From: Bacillus canaveralius
GTDB taxonomy: Bacteria > Bacillota > Bacilli > Bacillales > Cytobacillaceae
Reading direction: 5' to 3'
DNA length: 64,000 nucleotides
Assembly (NCBI RefSeq): GCF_002860125.1
Contig: NZ_PGVA01000001.1
Coordinates: 124,001 to 188,000 of the forward strand
Part shown: piece after piece, positions 25,590 to 35,204 of the stretch
How the letters are laid out: every line of letters starts with the position of its first letter
Numbering within the stretch: position 1 is the first letter of the stretch
Notes under the pieces: model-generated
The model's database searches: none
What the model was told of the DNA's origin: nothing
Seen by the model: only the letters and a program-made list of their open reading frames with translations
Translations under genes and position numbers: made by a program

Positions 25590-27356
25590 TTGAAAGAGAA
25601 GAAACGTTGGTTACAAATGCTTGTGTTCGTTCTAGTATTAGGATTGCTTGCTGCGTGTAATGGCGGTGGAGACAAGCCTGCTTCAGACGATGGTAAAGGT
25701 GAGGAAGCAAGCGGTGAGCCGCAAAAAGGCGGTACGTTAACCGGTGCAATGGATACTCCGCCAGAGGGAGTATTTAACCCTATTTACTATACATCAGCTT
25801 ATGAAGCAAATATTCTTGATTTCACACATGAAGGATTACTTACCCAGAATAAAGATTTAGAGTTTATTGAAAATCTTGCTGAGTCTTGGGAGTTTAATGA
25901 TGATCAGACTGAAGTAACGTTTAAATTGCGAGAAAATGCAAAATGGCATGATGGTGAGCCATTCACTGCCGATGATGTGGTATTTACTTATAAAACTCTA
26001 TCCACCCCTGGATATGCTGAAGCAGGCGGTGTACGCCAAGACTTTGCGGTCCGTTTGCTAGGCTATGAAGAATTCTCTACTGGCGCGTCCACTGAATTCC
26101 CGGGTGTTGTCGCAGTTGATGATCACACTGTTACATTCAAGTTTGCCGCACCGAACGTAACAGCCCTTAAAGATGCATCTTTCGATATTATTCCTGAACA
26201 CATTTTTAAAGATGTTCCTATAGCTGACATTCCTAAACATGAAGGAACATTGGAGGCTGGCAAAGTTATTGGTACTGGTCCGTTCAAATTCACTGAAATG
26301 GTGGATGGGGAGCAATACGTTCTTGAACGAAATGAAGATTACTGGCAGGGTGCACCATACCTTGATAAAATTGTATGGCGTATTGTAGACCAGGCTGTCA
26401 TTCTTGGAATGCTGGAAAATGGCGAAGTTGACTTTGTTGCTGAGCCAAATGGATTCCAGGCTGCCGACTATGAAACTGTAGATGCAATGGAAAACCTTGA
26501 AATCATTGAACAGCCTGACTTTGGATACCAGATCATGGGCTTTATGGTGAACCACCGTACACCTGAAGATGCTGCATCCGGTGCAATCAAACCTGAAAAT
26601 TGGGTGCCAAACGAAAAGCTTTCCAACAAAAATGTACGTCAGGCAATCGCCTATGCAGTTAACCGTCAAGGCTTAATTGATGGATTGCTCTACGGCCAAG
26701 GCAATGTTATCAATGCACCAATTGCTACACAATTCCCGGCTTATGATGACGAAAAACCAAACCAATATAAATTTGATCCTAAAAAAGCAAAAGAAATGTT
26801 GGACAAAGAAGGATATGTTGATACGAACAATGACGGTTTCCGTGAAGATCCACAAGGAAATGAATGGGTATTAACAATGAACTATCCAACAGGAAACAAG
26901 CTTCGTGAACGTTCTGCACCAATCATTCAAGAAATGCTTCAAGATGTAGGCATCAAAGTTGATCTTCGCCAGCCAATGGAATTCCCTGTTTATGCAGAAG
27001 CGCTAGAAAAAGATAATCAGGATTGGGATATTTACCTGTTAGGCTGGAGTTTGGACAGTGGTGATCCAGACCCTAGTGGATTATGGTCTACAGACGCAGG
27101 TTATAACTATGGCCGATGGAACAATCCAGAGGCAGATCAGCTGTTACTAGATGCAATGAAAGCACCGGAAGCATTTGATGCTGAATACCGCAACAAGGTA
27201 TATAGCGACTGGCAAGTAAAGTTCCAGGACGATCTGCCTGCATTAATACTTTATGCGCAAAACAGCTTGTGGGCACATAATAAGCGTCTGCAGGGTGTCG
27301 ATGAATTGCCGTATAGCATGATTAATAAGCCACACTTGTGGTGGGTAACTGAATAA
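25590..27356 (+). CDS. appA: Oligopeptide-binding lipoprotein (AppA type)
   Basis: 588 residues from TTG 25590, which follows AAAAGGGGTGAATAT; the frame is open further upstream (to 25449) but that part overlaps appF and lacks a signal. Signal peptide MKEKKRWLQMLVFVLVLGLL ends in the lipobox L-A-A-C, then a glycine/serine/glutamate-rich linker. The SBP_bac_5 domain follows: VTFKLRENAKWHDGEPFTAD with D-V-V-F-T-Y is the family signature. It captures extracellular peptides for the AppBC permease. A terminator hairpin follows the gene, so binding protein and ATPases may be made in excess over the permeases. Confidence 0.93.
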   Translation: MKEKKRWLQMLVFVLVLGLLAACNGGGDKPASDDGKGEEASGEPQKGGTLTGAMDTPPEGVFNPIYYTSAYEANILDFTHEGLLTQNKDLEFIENLAESWEFNDDQTEVTFKLRENAKWHDGEPFTADDVVFTYKTLSTPGYAEAGGVRQDFAVRLLGYEEFSTGASTEFPGVVAVDDHTVTFKFAAPNVTALKDASFDIIPEHIFKDVPIADIPKHEGTLEAGKVIGTGPFKFTEMVDGEQYVLERNEDYWQGAPYLDKIVWRIVDQAVILGMLENGEVDFVAEPNGFQAADYETVDAMENLEIIEQPDFGYQIMGFMVNHRTPEDAASGAIKPENWVPNEKLSNKNVRQAIAYAVNRQGLIDGLLYGQGNVINAPIATQFPAYDDEKPNQYKFDPKKAKEMLDKEGYVDTNNDGFREDPQGNEWVLTMNYPTGNKLRERSAPIIQEMLQDVGIKVDLRQPMEFPVYAEALEKDNQDWDIYLLGWSLDSGDPDPSGLWSTDAGYNYGRWNNPEADQLLLDAMKAPEAFDAEYRNKVYSDWQVKFQDDLPALILYAQNSLWAHNKRLQGVDELPYSMINKPHLWWVTE

Positions 27357-27375
27357 GAGGAAAAAGACTGACGGG

Positions 27376-27409
27376 AAAGAGCGTGTGGATAACGCCGCAC
27401 GCTCTTTTC
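27376..27409 (+). terminator. Hairpin terminator between appA and appB
   Basis: AAAGAGCGTG (27376-27385) pairs with CACGCTCTTT (27398-27407), then TT-C-TT; the T run is short, so partial termination inside the operon is likely. Confidence 0.7.
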
Positions 27410-27561
27410 TTGTCAAGAAATAAAAAGTATTGCTCAAGCGCACGACTTTCCGGTAATTAAAAAGATGATCGGCTGGATGTTTGTCCTTCAAAAGAGAGTC
27501 TAATCCTTACCTGGATGGATCAAATAGTGCGCTTGTGCTGTTTAGAATGGAGGAGGAAACG

Positions 27562-28527
27562 TTGTACAAGTATATCATCCGACGCTTTCTTATTTTTATA
27601 CCAATGCTCTTCGTCCTCACCATTGCCGTTTATGGATTAATTCAAGCCGCACCGGGAGATCCGATCGCCGGTAGACTTCTAGATCCGAATATCGATCCTG
27701 CGGCGATTGAGAAGCAAAGGGAGGCCCTTGGACTAAATGATCCCGTACATGTTCAATATTGGAACTGGGTGAAGAATGCTGCTAAAGGGGATTTTGGAGA
27801 ATCGATTGCTTACAAAGGGCGTTCAGTATCTGATTTAATCAACGGCCGAATCGTCAACACACTGTATTTAGGAACATTTGCGTTGGCTCTTACGCTAATT
27901 GTCGGGATTCCGATTGGTATTTATTCTGCTCGTAAGCCATATTCATTGCTTGATTATGGCGCAACTGCATTTGGTTTTTTTGGACTAGCGGTTCCAAGCT
28001 TCTTTTTCGGCTTAGTCATCATCTACTTTTTCTCAATTCAGCTTGGCTGGTTTCCATCGCAAGGCTCAGTTTCATCTCCTGGACTTACAGGCATGGAACT
28101 GTTTGTGGACAGGCTTCACCATCTAGTCCTTCCGGGTATTACCCTTGGTTTAGCAGGAACAGCTTCATATATGCGCTATATGCGTTCAGAAGTACTTGAT
28201 GTGCTTAGCAGCGATTATATTAGGACAGCTAAAGCAAAAGGAATGACAGACCGATCTGTTTTGTACAAGCATACACTCCGCAATGCTATGATTCCTATCA
28301 TTACTTTATTGGGTTTTGAAATTGGTACATTGCTCAGTGGCGCCATTATTACAGAAGGGGTATTCCAATTTCCCGGTATTGGTACACTGTTTATCACATC
28401 GATCGGAAATCGTGATTATCCGGTTATCATGGCCCTTAACTTAATGTTCGGTTTCTTTATTTTATTAGGCAATTTATTGGCTGACATATTTTATAGCATT
28501 GTCGATCCAAGAATTCGCTACGACTGA
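27562..28527 (+). CDS. appB: Oligopeptide ABC transporter permease (AppB/OppB type)
   Basis: 321 residues from TTG 27562 after GGAGGAGGAAACG; the longer frame from 27481 lacks support. N-terminal helix YIIRRFLIFIPMLFVLTIAV is typical of DppB/OppB, followed by the periplasmic loop with APGDPIAGRLL and LGLNDPVHVQYWNW. The EAA cytoplasmic loop is YIRTAKAKGMTDRSVLYKHT, contacting the ATPases. Six transmembrane helices. Forms the channel with AppC. Confidence 0.93.
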   Translation: MYKYIIRRFLIFIPMLFVLTIAVYGLIQAAPGDPIAGRLLDPNIDPAAIEKQREALGLNDPVHVQYWNWVKNAAKGDFGESIAYKGRSVSDLINGRIVNTLYLGTFALALTLIVGIPIGIYSARKPYSLLDYGATAFGFFGLAVPSFFFGLVIIYFFSIQLGWFPSQGSVSSPGLTGMELFVDRLHHLVLPGITLGLAGTASYMRYMRSEVLDVLSSDYIRTAKAKGMTDRSVLYKHTLRNAMIPIITLLGFEIGTLLSGAIITEGVFQFPGIGTLFITSIGNRDYPVIMALNLMFGFFILLGNLLADIFYSIVDPRIRYD

Positions 28528-28537
28528 GGTGAATAAT

Positions 28538-29461
28538 ATGCAACTTAATCCGCAAGATACGGTGAATACAAATCCGGAAATCCAACCGCAAGGCAAGTCG
28601 GAATATGGAAAAACGCCTTTCCAGCTTGCGCTCGCTCGTTTTATGAAAAATAAATTAGCAGTCGCCGGCGTAATCATCCTTACTTTGATTATAATTATGG
28701 TGATTCTTGCACCGTTTTTTACGGACCAGAGTCCGACTAAATCCAACTTAATGATGATTGAACGTCCGCCAAGTGCCGACCACCCACTTGGAAATGACAG
28801 CTCAGGAAGGGACAATCTTTCTCGCTTTTTATACGGCGGACGAATTTCTCTAATTGTGGGCTTTAGTGCGATGTTATTTACACTCGTAATTGGTGTAACA
28901 CTAGGCTCAATCGCAGGTTATTATGGCGGAAAAATTGATGCGATCATCATGCGTGCTGCTGACATGATGCTGGTTCTTCCATTCCTTGTTATCGTATTAA
29001 CGGTTGTTGCCGTTTTAGAAAAGGTAACGATCGGGCTATTTGTGACGATTATTGCGCTAACCACATGGCCCAACCTGACGAGGATTATCAGGGGAACCTA
29101 TTTGTCGCTGCGAGAACAAGAGTTTATTCTCGGCGTAAAGGCAATCGGTGCCAGCGATGCCCGAATCATCTTTAAGCATTTCATCCCGAATGCGATCGGG
29201 CCAATTGTTGTAAATGCTTCATTGATGATGGCAACGATGATTATCGTTGAATCTGCACTCAGCTTTATTGGCTTTGGAATTCCACAGCCTACGCCAACAT
29301 GGGGCAATATGATTTCCGAGGCGCAAAGCTTGCGTATTTTACGAAACAGCCCGGAAGCATGGATACCACCGGGACTTGCCATTTTAACAACTGTCCTTTG
29401 TATTAACTTTATCGGAGACGGTCTCCGTGATGCATTTGACCCAAAAAGTAATAGACGTTAA
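28538..29461 (+). CDS. appC: Oligopeptide ABC transporter permease (AppC/OppC type)
   Basis: 307 residues from ATG 28538 after GAGGTGAATAAT, 10 bp after appB. The N-terminal cytoplasmic segment is followed by a helix near 45-65 and the periplasmic loop with P-P-S-A-D-H-P-L-G-N-D-S-S-G-R-D, the diagnostic OppC/DppC motif. The EAA loop is FILGVKAIGASDARIIFKHF. Last gene of the app-type operon. Confidence 0.93.
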   Translation: MQLNPQDTVNTNPEIQPQGKSEYGKTPFQLALARFMKNKLAVAGVIILTLIIIMVILAPFFTDQSPTKSNLMMIERPPSADHPLGNDSSGRDNLSRFLYGGRISLIVGFSAMLFTLVIGVTLGSIAGYYGGKIDAIIMRAADMMLVLPFLVIVLTVVAVLEKVTIGLFVTIIALTTWPNLTRIIRGTYLSLREQEFILGVKAIGASDARIIFKHFIPNAIGPIVVNASLMMATMIIVESALSFIGFGIPQPTPTWGNMISEAQSLRILRNSPEAWIPPGLAILTTVLCINFIGDGLRDAFDPKSNRR

Positions 29462-29468
29462 CACCTAG

Positions 29469-29638
29469 ACCTGCTGATGAGAAACTATCAGCAGGTTCTA
29501 TTTATGTGGAGCTGTACATAAGAGGGAAAACAAACTGGCATAACATTCCGGCTTTAGATTGTGTTATCAACAAACGGAATTGGGGAAAAGTAACGTAAGG
29601 TTAAAGAACCGAAGCTAAACCGGTTCTTGTTTATATTT
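29469..29638 (+). terminator. Two hairpins after the app operon
   Basis: ACCTGCTGA/TCAGCAGGT (29469-29497) is followed by a weak T-rich stretch. A second stem AAGAACCG/CGGTTCTT (29604-29628) is followed by GTTTATATTTTA. Either or both end the operon. Confidence 0.6.
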
Positions 29639-29779
29639 TAGGATCCATTTTTAAATACCTTTTTTTCACTAGGTGTGTTAATATTTAGCGGGACGAAATA
29701 TAATCCTTTTAGAAGGATTAATTGTACATGGATCTTCATGATAGAAGGTTCCTTTTTCATAACAAAGGGAGGGAGATCC

Positions 29780-30985
29780 TTGGATCAACATAACTTAAAA
29801 GAAACGCTCTGGACTAAGTCCTTCATTATGTTAATGGCCGGTAATTTGTTTGTGTTTATGTCATTTCAAATGCTGATTCCCACTTTGCCGCCATACATTA
29901 AATCGATCGGTGCGTCGGGGCTGCAAATCGGTCTTGTCACAGCACTTTTTTCAATAGGTGCGGTCTTCAGCCGCCCGTTTATCGGGTATTTGCTCGAGTA
30001 TAAGGCAAGGAAGCCGCTAGTGATAGTTGGGGCACTAGCACTTATGCTTATTACGGTGCTTTATCCGATTTCTCAAGTTGTCGTTATCTTTCTGTTGCTG
30101 CGGTTCATTCATGGACTTGCCTGGGGCTGGTCGACTACCGTAAATGGAACAGCGGCTGTTGATATTGTCCCAAACTCACGTTTAGGTGAAGGCATGGGAT
30201 ATTATGGCCTGTCGGTCACGATTGGAATGATTATCGCACCAAGCCTCGGTATCTATTTGTTTCAAGTCACCACTTTTGATAATTTAATTTATATTTCAGT
30301 GGCATTAGGAGTCATTGCCATTCTGCTTCTGGCCATTGCTCGCTACCGGACGCCGGAAGTTGTTGAAAAAACAGGCAAAGAGGAACTGAAATTTTCCTAC
30401 TTTGGTTCGCTGATTGAAAAAACAAGCTTGTATCCTGCATTTGTAACGGTCATGATCACCTTTGGTTATGGATCGGTTGTGACATTTATCGTGATCTTTG
30501 GGGAAGAGCGCGGAATTGATCAAATCTTTCTATTTTATTTGTTCAATGCGATTATGGCATCTTTATCGAGACCATTTGCCGGTAAATGGTTTGATCGGAG
30601 GGGGCCGTTTGGACTTGTGCTGTTCTGTACGTCATTAACGTTTATCGGAATGTGGGTTCTTTCTTTCGCCCATTCGAATCTCTTCATCATCATCGCGGGA
30701 ACCTTGTTTGGAGCCGGGTTTGGTTCTTTAATTCCAACGCTGCAATCATGGACATTGTCAATGACACCGCCGCACCGGCGCGGAGTGGCAAACGGAATGT
30801 TTTTTTCGGCAATGGACCTTGGGATTGGCCTGGGCGGAGTCGTGTTTGGCATACTGGCCCAATATGTTGAAACGGCTGCACTTTTCCAGATTTCCAGTTT
30901 TTTTCTCGTTATTGCCATCGTCTTTACTCTTATAGAAGCACGTAGAGGATTGATGCGCAGTCGGCGCACTGCATCTTCGCAATAA
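29780..30985 (+). CDS. MFS transporter
   Basis: 401 residues from TTG 29780 after GGGAGGGAG; the frame runs upstream to 29675 without support. Twelve predicted membrane helices. The MFS loop is G-Y-L-L-E-Y-K-A-R-K-P after helix 2 and a repeat lies before helix 9 (FAGKWFDRRGPFGLVLF). The first helix reads FVFMSFQMLIPTLPPYIKSI, similar to YvmA/YfkF-type drug:proton antiporters. Monocistronic between the app operon and a strong terminator. Substrate not predictable. Confidence 0.85.
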   Translation: MDQHNLKETLWTKSFIMLMAGNLFVFMSFQMLIPTLPPYIKSIGASGLQIGLVTALFSIGAVFSRPFIGYLLEYKARKPLVIVGALALMLITVLYPISQVVVIFLLLRFIHGLAWGWSTTVNGTAAVDIVPNSRLGEGMGYYGLSVTIGMIIAPSLGIYLFQVTTFDNLIYISVALGVIAILLLAIARYRTPEVVEKTGKEELKFSYFGSLIEKTSLYPAFVTVMITFGYGSVVTFIVIFGEERGIDQIFLFYLFNAIMASLSRPFAGKWFDRRGPFGLVLFCTSLTFIGMWVLSFAHSNLFIIIAGTLFGAGFGSLIPTLQSWTLSMTPPHRRGVANGMFFSAMDLGIGLGGVVFGILAQYVETAALFQISSFFLVIAIVFTLIEARRGLMRSRRTASSQ

Positions 30986-30990
30986 CAAAT

Positions 30991-31033
30991 AAAAAGCGAT
31001 TAAGAGCGGATCTTCTCTCTAATCGCTTTTTAT
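30991..31033 (+). terminator. Strong intrinsic terminator after the MFS gene
   Basis: AAAAAGCGATTA (30991-31002) pairs exactly with TAATCGCTTTTT (31020-31031). Confidence 0.9.
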
Positions 31034-31208
31034 ATTGTCAATAATGTAACAAACCGCCATCATTTTGTATTAAAAATGAAAGCTAAATGAAACTTTTTGC
31101 AATAATAACTCTGATAGAATAATAAGGATAAAGACTTATAGCATATTTACCTCTCTCTTGTCATATAGCAATTATTATACTATGGACTTGGAGGAACTTT
31201 GAGTCCGA

Positions 31209-31345
31209 TGTCTAGTCGTCCAGCTCCAGTGCCTAGCCCTTCGAGTCGCTTCGGTCCTGCCAATGAAGTCAAAGAACGACTTCACCGTCAGGCCCTCCAG
31301 CGCTTGTCAGGGCTGTTCAAGGCACTTACGCTTTTGTTCAAGTAA
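31209..31345. repeat. Probable dispersed intergenic repeat, about 140 bp, structured
   Basis: GC-richer than its flanks, with CCAGCTCCAGTGCCTAGCCC at its left, a GAAGTC/GACTTC hairpin in the middle (31265-31283), CCTCCAGCGCTTGTCAGGGC and GGCACTTACGCTTTTGTT at its right. The left CAGTGCC and right GGCAC ends can pair. From memory, sequences like this recur in intergenic regions of many Bacillus and Geobacillus genomes; a genome search would settle this. It lies just upstream of the GTPase gene. Confidence 0.55.
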
Positions 31346-31381
31346 GATGACTTGTAAATACGATCAGCGGAGGAACGAATT

Positions 31382-34102
31382 GTGGAAAAGCAATTAATCA
31401 AAAAAGAATTTTACCAAACATTTACCGATGAAAATGATGCCAGCCAGCCATCGCGTGTACTGGGTGAGCTTTACGTAAAAGAACAGCAGAAGGATGTTCC
31501 TGATTTGTCCTATATCCGTTTTGCCCAGGGGGAAGTGTACTACGCGAACTATGATTTTGAAGCTGCCATTTTTAAATGGGAAAATATCGACAATGAACTC
31601 GAGCCATGGGCAAAAAAAAATATGGCTGATGCTTATTTTGCGCTTGAAATATTATCAACAGCCGAGAGCATCTATAAATCAGTTCAAACTGATAACATCA
31701 TTTTAAAAACAGAAGTTTCCCTGCAGTTATTTACCCTCTACGTACAGCAGGGCAAATTGGATAGTGCCACAAAAGTGATAAAAGAAGCGGTTGTTCTCAA
31801 TCCCGATTATCCGAATATTACTGAAATCGCAAGAACTTTCTTTGAAGAGCACGGAGATGCAAGAAATGCGGTTGAATTGGCAGTAAATGAGGCAATCAGG
31901 ACGCAATCACTACATTGGTTTGATCTTTTAAATACCTATATTCAAGATGGTTTAACAAAAAAGATTCAACCGGACTATTTTATGGATGTTTTGATGGCAC
32001 TGTACCATTCAGATAAAAAGCGTCTTGAGAAAATAGTTGTTTCATTATGGAACAGCTACAAAGGCGAGGATACCTATTTCTCCTGGATTCGCGACATGGA
32101 CCGCTTTTTAGCTGAGATTGAAGTTGACCAGTCTGTCTCCTGGACAGAGCTTTCCACCCTTTATCAACAATCTTTCCTCGATTTAATGAGTGGAAAATAC
32201 CTGTTAAAACAACTATCCGGGATTGTTCCCAATCATCTAAGCAATTGGCTGAAAATTTCCGATAACAGCCATGGTTTATACTCAGCGTCTGCCGTACTGG
32301 CATGGAGCGAGCTATTTCCTTCGACGATAAAGGTTTCAGCGGCAGAAGAAGCAGAAAACGTTATTGCAGCGTTTAGGACGCGAGGTAATGGCCATGAAGA
32401 AAGCCTGCGTCTTTTTGATACAATCACAGCATGGGCGGAACAGAATGAAGTCGAGATAGGAAATCGATTTAAATGGTTGGCGGGCGAGCTGGCTGATCTC
32501 AACACGCATCATCTCCTGATTGCCGGAAGTCCGGGAAATGGGAAGTCAGCTTTCATAAATGCGATCCTCGGTGAGAATATTTTAGAACATGATGTTCAGG
32601 CAGCTGTTCTTTTTAAAGGTGATGAAGATAATGAAATCACTGAAATTGATGATTCAGAAATCCGGCATATACCCGAGTTAGCGTCTGCTTCTGCGGAAGG
32701 AACTGTTATCGATTTTAAGATTTCGAGCCGATTCTTAACTGAAAACGGGCTGTCATTGTTTAATATCCCTAACTTTAGAGGAACGCGCAGTGAAAGAAAC
32801 GAGGCAGTTCAGTATCTGCATTTGGCAGACAGCCTCTTGTTTGTGCTTGATGCGGGTTCCCCTTTTACAGAGAGGGAACGTGATATGCTTGTAAAAATTG
32901 CCGGGGAAGCACCAAATCTTCCGGTCCACTTTTTATTAAATAATATTGCTTCGATTGCAGATGAGCAGGAAGCGATCAAATTGGTAGATGATACTTGGAC
33001 AAGAATTCATGGATATTTCCAGGAAGCAAAGCTGTTTGCTTTTTCGTCTAATTATGAAAGCACACAGCAATTAAGCGACCTTGCAGAATTTATTCAGGCA
33101 AATGCAAGTAACGTAAACACGGTGGAAAGGCGTAATTCCAATTTGTTGTTCTTGATACGGGAAACGATTACGATGCTTCTGAAAAGCAGGGTCGAAATGG
33201 AAAATGGTTTGATCGAATCGATCAAATGGAATGAGGAAATGGCGAACAAGTTAAACGGTGCGATCAATCAGCTTAGTGATGTCGAAAAAGAAAAGATTAA
33301 TATTATTCAAAAATCTTACCGCGGTAGAAAACAGAAGATAAAAAATGAACTTGAAGATCAAATTCCAAAGCTTCTCCAGGGCTGTTCAGATATCATTGAA
33401 GAGGATAGTGACTATGGCAGCCTCCATGTTAAACTGAATGATGAGATGAATAGGAGAATTCGGGAGTATCTCTCTGAAACGATGTTGCCGAAATTCAATC
33501 AGGAGCTTGAGGAATGGATTGAGTTTTCAAAGAACGAGTTTGGCGAAAGCCAGGCGTTTTTAGCCGATATGAGTGATGGCTTCAATTCGATGTTTGAAGA
33601 AGAGCGGATCAAGCTTGAGTGTGATTTCAAAGTGCTTGATGATTGGCGCCGTGATGCGGACCGGATGACGAGTGGAGTGCCTGTCGATACAGTAAATATT
33701 TTGCTTCGATTCACACCTTCCCAGTTTCTATTAAAGAGTGCGGGAAAATTGTTCGGTGCCATCCAGCAAAACAAGGTAATGCTCTATAATAAATACACAC
33801 AGTTCGTAGAAAACGAAGATTATGAAGAAGCAAAAACGTTAATTATCAATAATTTTATGCAGCCATTTGAAATGTTTGAACGGACGCTTCAGCGCGATGT
33901 TACAATATTCTTCCGAAACCCGTTCCGTGTTTTGAAGCAGACCGTCGAGGAGACGCAAAGCGAAATCGTGGAAAAGCAGGCTTCACTGGACCAGATCAGA
34001 ACGAATCCAGAATTGTACCGCGATCCATTAAGGATGTTCGAGGTAAGGCTGCGACAGCTAGAGTGGATGGAAATGGCGGGGAAACAGCTAAGCCATCGTT
34101 AA
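31382..34102 (+). CDS. TPR plus dynamin-like GTPase, large hypothetical protein
   Basis: 906 residues. GTG 31382 follows GGAGGAACGAATT. Residues about 20-200 form helical TPR-type repeats (YIRFAQGEVYYANYDFEAAI; LQLFTLYVQQGKLDSATKVI). A P-loop GTPase follows: G1 IAGSPGNGKSAFINAILGE (about 379-397), a switch/G3-like LFNIPNFRGTRSE near 460 in place of the usual DxPG, LLFVLDAGSPFTERE, and a possible G4 in FLLNNIASIADEQE. The last 300 residues are coiled-coil-like (MANKLNGAINQLSDVEKEKI) with an amphipathic patch (NILLRFTPSQFLLKSAGKLF) at about 770. This layout resembles bacterial dynamin-like proteins, which remodel or guard membranes. The TPR fusion is unusual; function not established. Confidence 0.7.
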   Translation: MEKQLIKKEFYQTFTDENDASQPSRVLGELYVKEQQKDVPDLSYIRFAQGEVYYANYDFEAAIFKWENIDNELEPWAKKNMADAYFALEILSTAESIYKSVQTDNIILKTEVSLQLFTLYVQQGKLDSATKVIKEAVVLNPDYPNITEIARTFFEEHGDARNAVELAVNEAIRTQSLHWFDLLNTYIQDGLTKKIQPDYFMDVLMALYHSDKKRLEKIVVSLWNSYKGEDTYFSWIRDMDRFLAEIEVDQSVSWTELSTLYQQSFLDLMSGKYLLKQLSGIVPNHLSNWLKISDNSHGLYSASAVLAWSELFPSTIKVSAAEEAENVIAAFRTRGNGHEESLRLFDTITAWAEQNEVEIGNRFKWLAGELADLNTHHLLIAGSPGNGKSAFINAILGENILEHDVQAAVLFKGDEDNEITEIDDSEIRHIPELASASAEGTVIDFKISSRFLTENGLSLFNIPNFRGTRSERNEAVQYLHLADSLLFVLDAGSPFTERERDMLVKIAGEAPNLPVHFLLNNIASIADEQEAIKLVDDTWTRIHGYFQEAKLFAFSSNYESTQQLSDLAEFIQANASNVNTVERRNSNLLFLIRETITMLLKSRVEMENGLIESIKWNEEMANKLNGAINQLSDVEKEKINIIQKSYRGRKQKIKNELEDQIPKLLQGCSDIIEEDSDYGSLHVKLNDEMNRRIREYLSETMLPKFNQELEEWIEFSKNEFGESQAFLADMSDGFNSMFEEERIKLECDFKVLDDWRRDADRMTSGVPVDTVNILLRFTPSQFLLKSAGKLFGAIQQNKVMLYNKYTQFVENEDYEEAKTLIINNFMQPFEMFERTLQRDVTIFFRNPFRVLKQTVEETQSEIVEKQASLDQIRTNPELYRDPLRMFEVRLRQLEWMEMAGKQLSHR

Positions 34103-34142
34103 AAACAGAACCGCCCGGGAATGATCACGGGCGGTTCTGTTT
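34103..34142. terminator. Terminator between the convergent GTPase and nrdB genes
   Basis: AAACAGAACCGCCCG (34103-34117) pairs exactly with CGGGCGGTTCTGTTT (34128-34142). Confidence 0.9.
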
Positions 34143-34146
34143 AATT

Positions 34147-35186
34147 TTAAAGATCATCAAAGCCATTCGCATCTGAAGTCTTCGTATACTGGCGCGAACG
34201 CTGTTCGAAAAAATCTGTTTTGCCGAGATCAACTTCCTGATAGGCGATAATCCAGCGCATCGGATTTTTTATTGGTGCATTGGGAAAAACGAGTCGTCCA
34301 TGGCCGAGTTGATTGCAGCGTTTGTTCGCCATATATTGAATGTATTGTTCAAGATCACTCATCGTAATGCCATCGATTTTATCACCAATCACTTGTCTTC
34401 CCCACTCGATTTCCAATTCTGCGGCTCTTTGATTTCGATCGCAAAATTGTCGAGATCTTCTGTTCGGTGCTGCGGATTTTCATTGAGTACTTCTTTATAT
34501 ATTTTTTCAAATAATCCGACATGGATTTGTTCATCACGATTGATATAGTTAATCATCGTCGAAGTAGCAACCATCTTCTGGTTACGGGCAAGGTTATAAA
34601 AAAAGGCGAAACCGGAATAAAAGAATAATCCTTCAAGGATCACATCATATATAATCGATTTCAGGAAATTCTCAACTGTCGACTCTTGTGTAAAATTGCG
34701 ATAGCCGTCCGTGATAAAATCATTTCGCTTTTGCAAGGTTGGTTCGGTTCTCCAAAATTCAAACACTTCATCCTGCTTTTTCTTTGGTACAATACTGGAC
34801 AAGACGTATGAATAGGAATGGTTATGGATCACTTCCTGCTGGGCGAGCATGATCATTAACGCGTTTAGAGAAGAATCCGTTAAATAATCGGCGGCTTTGC
34901 TCGCGTAGTCGGATTGAATGCTGTCCAACAATGCCAATAAGCCAATGATTTTTAAAAATGCTTCCTTTTCAATGTCATTAAGAGCTTGAAACTGTTTAAT
35001 ATCTTTGCTCATATTAATCTCAAAGGGCGTCCAGAAATTCGCGAGCATTACCTTATATTTCGGATAAGCCCATGGGAAGCGGACGTCATCCCAGTTCAGA
35101 ATATTTGAGCTTTGTCCATTGACGATCCCTGTTGAGCGATTGGGCGCTTCCCGATCAACGAGAGCCCTTTGCTTGATTGATTCCAT
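34147..35186 (-). pseudogene. nrdB: Ribonucleotide reductase class Ia beta subunit, single-base frameshift
   Basis: Frame one (35186-34389) reads normally through the diiron residues (EVIHNHSYSYVL, then EGLFFYSGFAFFYN and INRDEQIHVGLF) to EDLDNFAIEIKEPQNWKSSG. The remainder continues in another frame from about 34425 as AELEIEWGRQVIGDKIDGIT to the end DANGFDDL at 34147. Adding one base in the GCGGC/TCTTT run near 34425 restores IKEAAELEIEWG and a subunit of about 345 residues. The beta subunit houses the tyrosyl radical cofactor for reduction of ribonucleotides by NrdA. The change may be a sequencing error or a true mutation; if real, the cell needs another reductase, which the B12 riboswitch upstream makes plausible. 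It starts 18 bp after nrdA. Confidence 0.88.
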
Positions 35187-35204
35187 ATCCTTAACACTCC
35201 TTCA

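Noticed and set aside
34147-34416. Separate 89-residue gene downstream of nrdB
   Set aside because: It is the C-terminal continuation of nrdB in another frame, starting inside a conserved helix.
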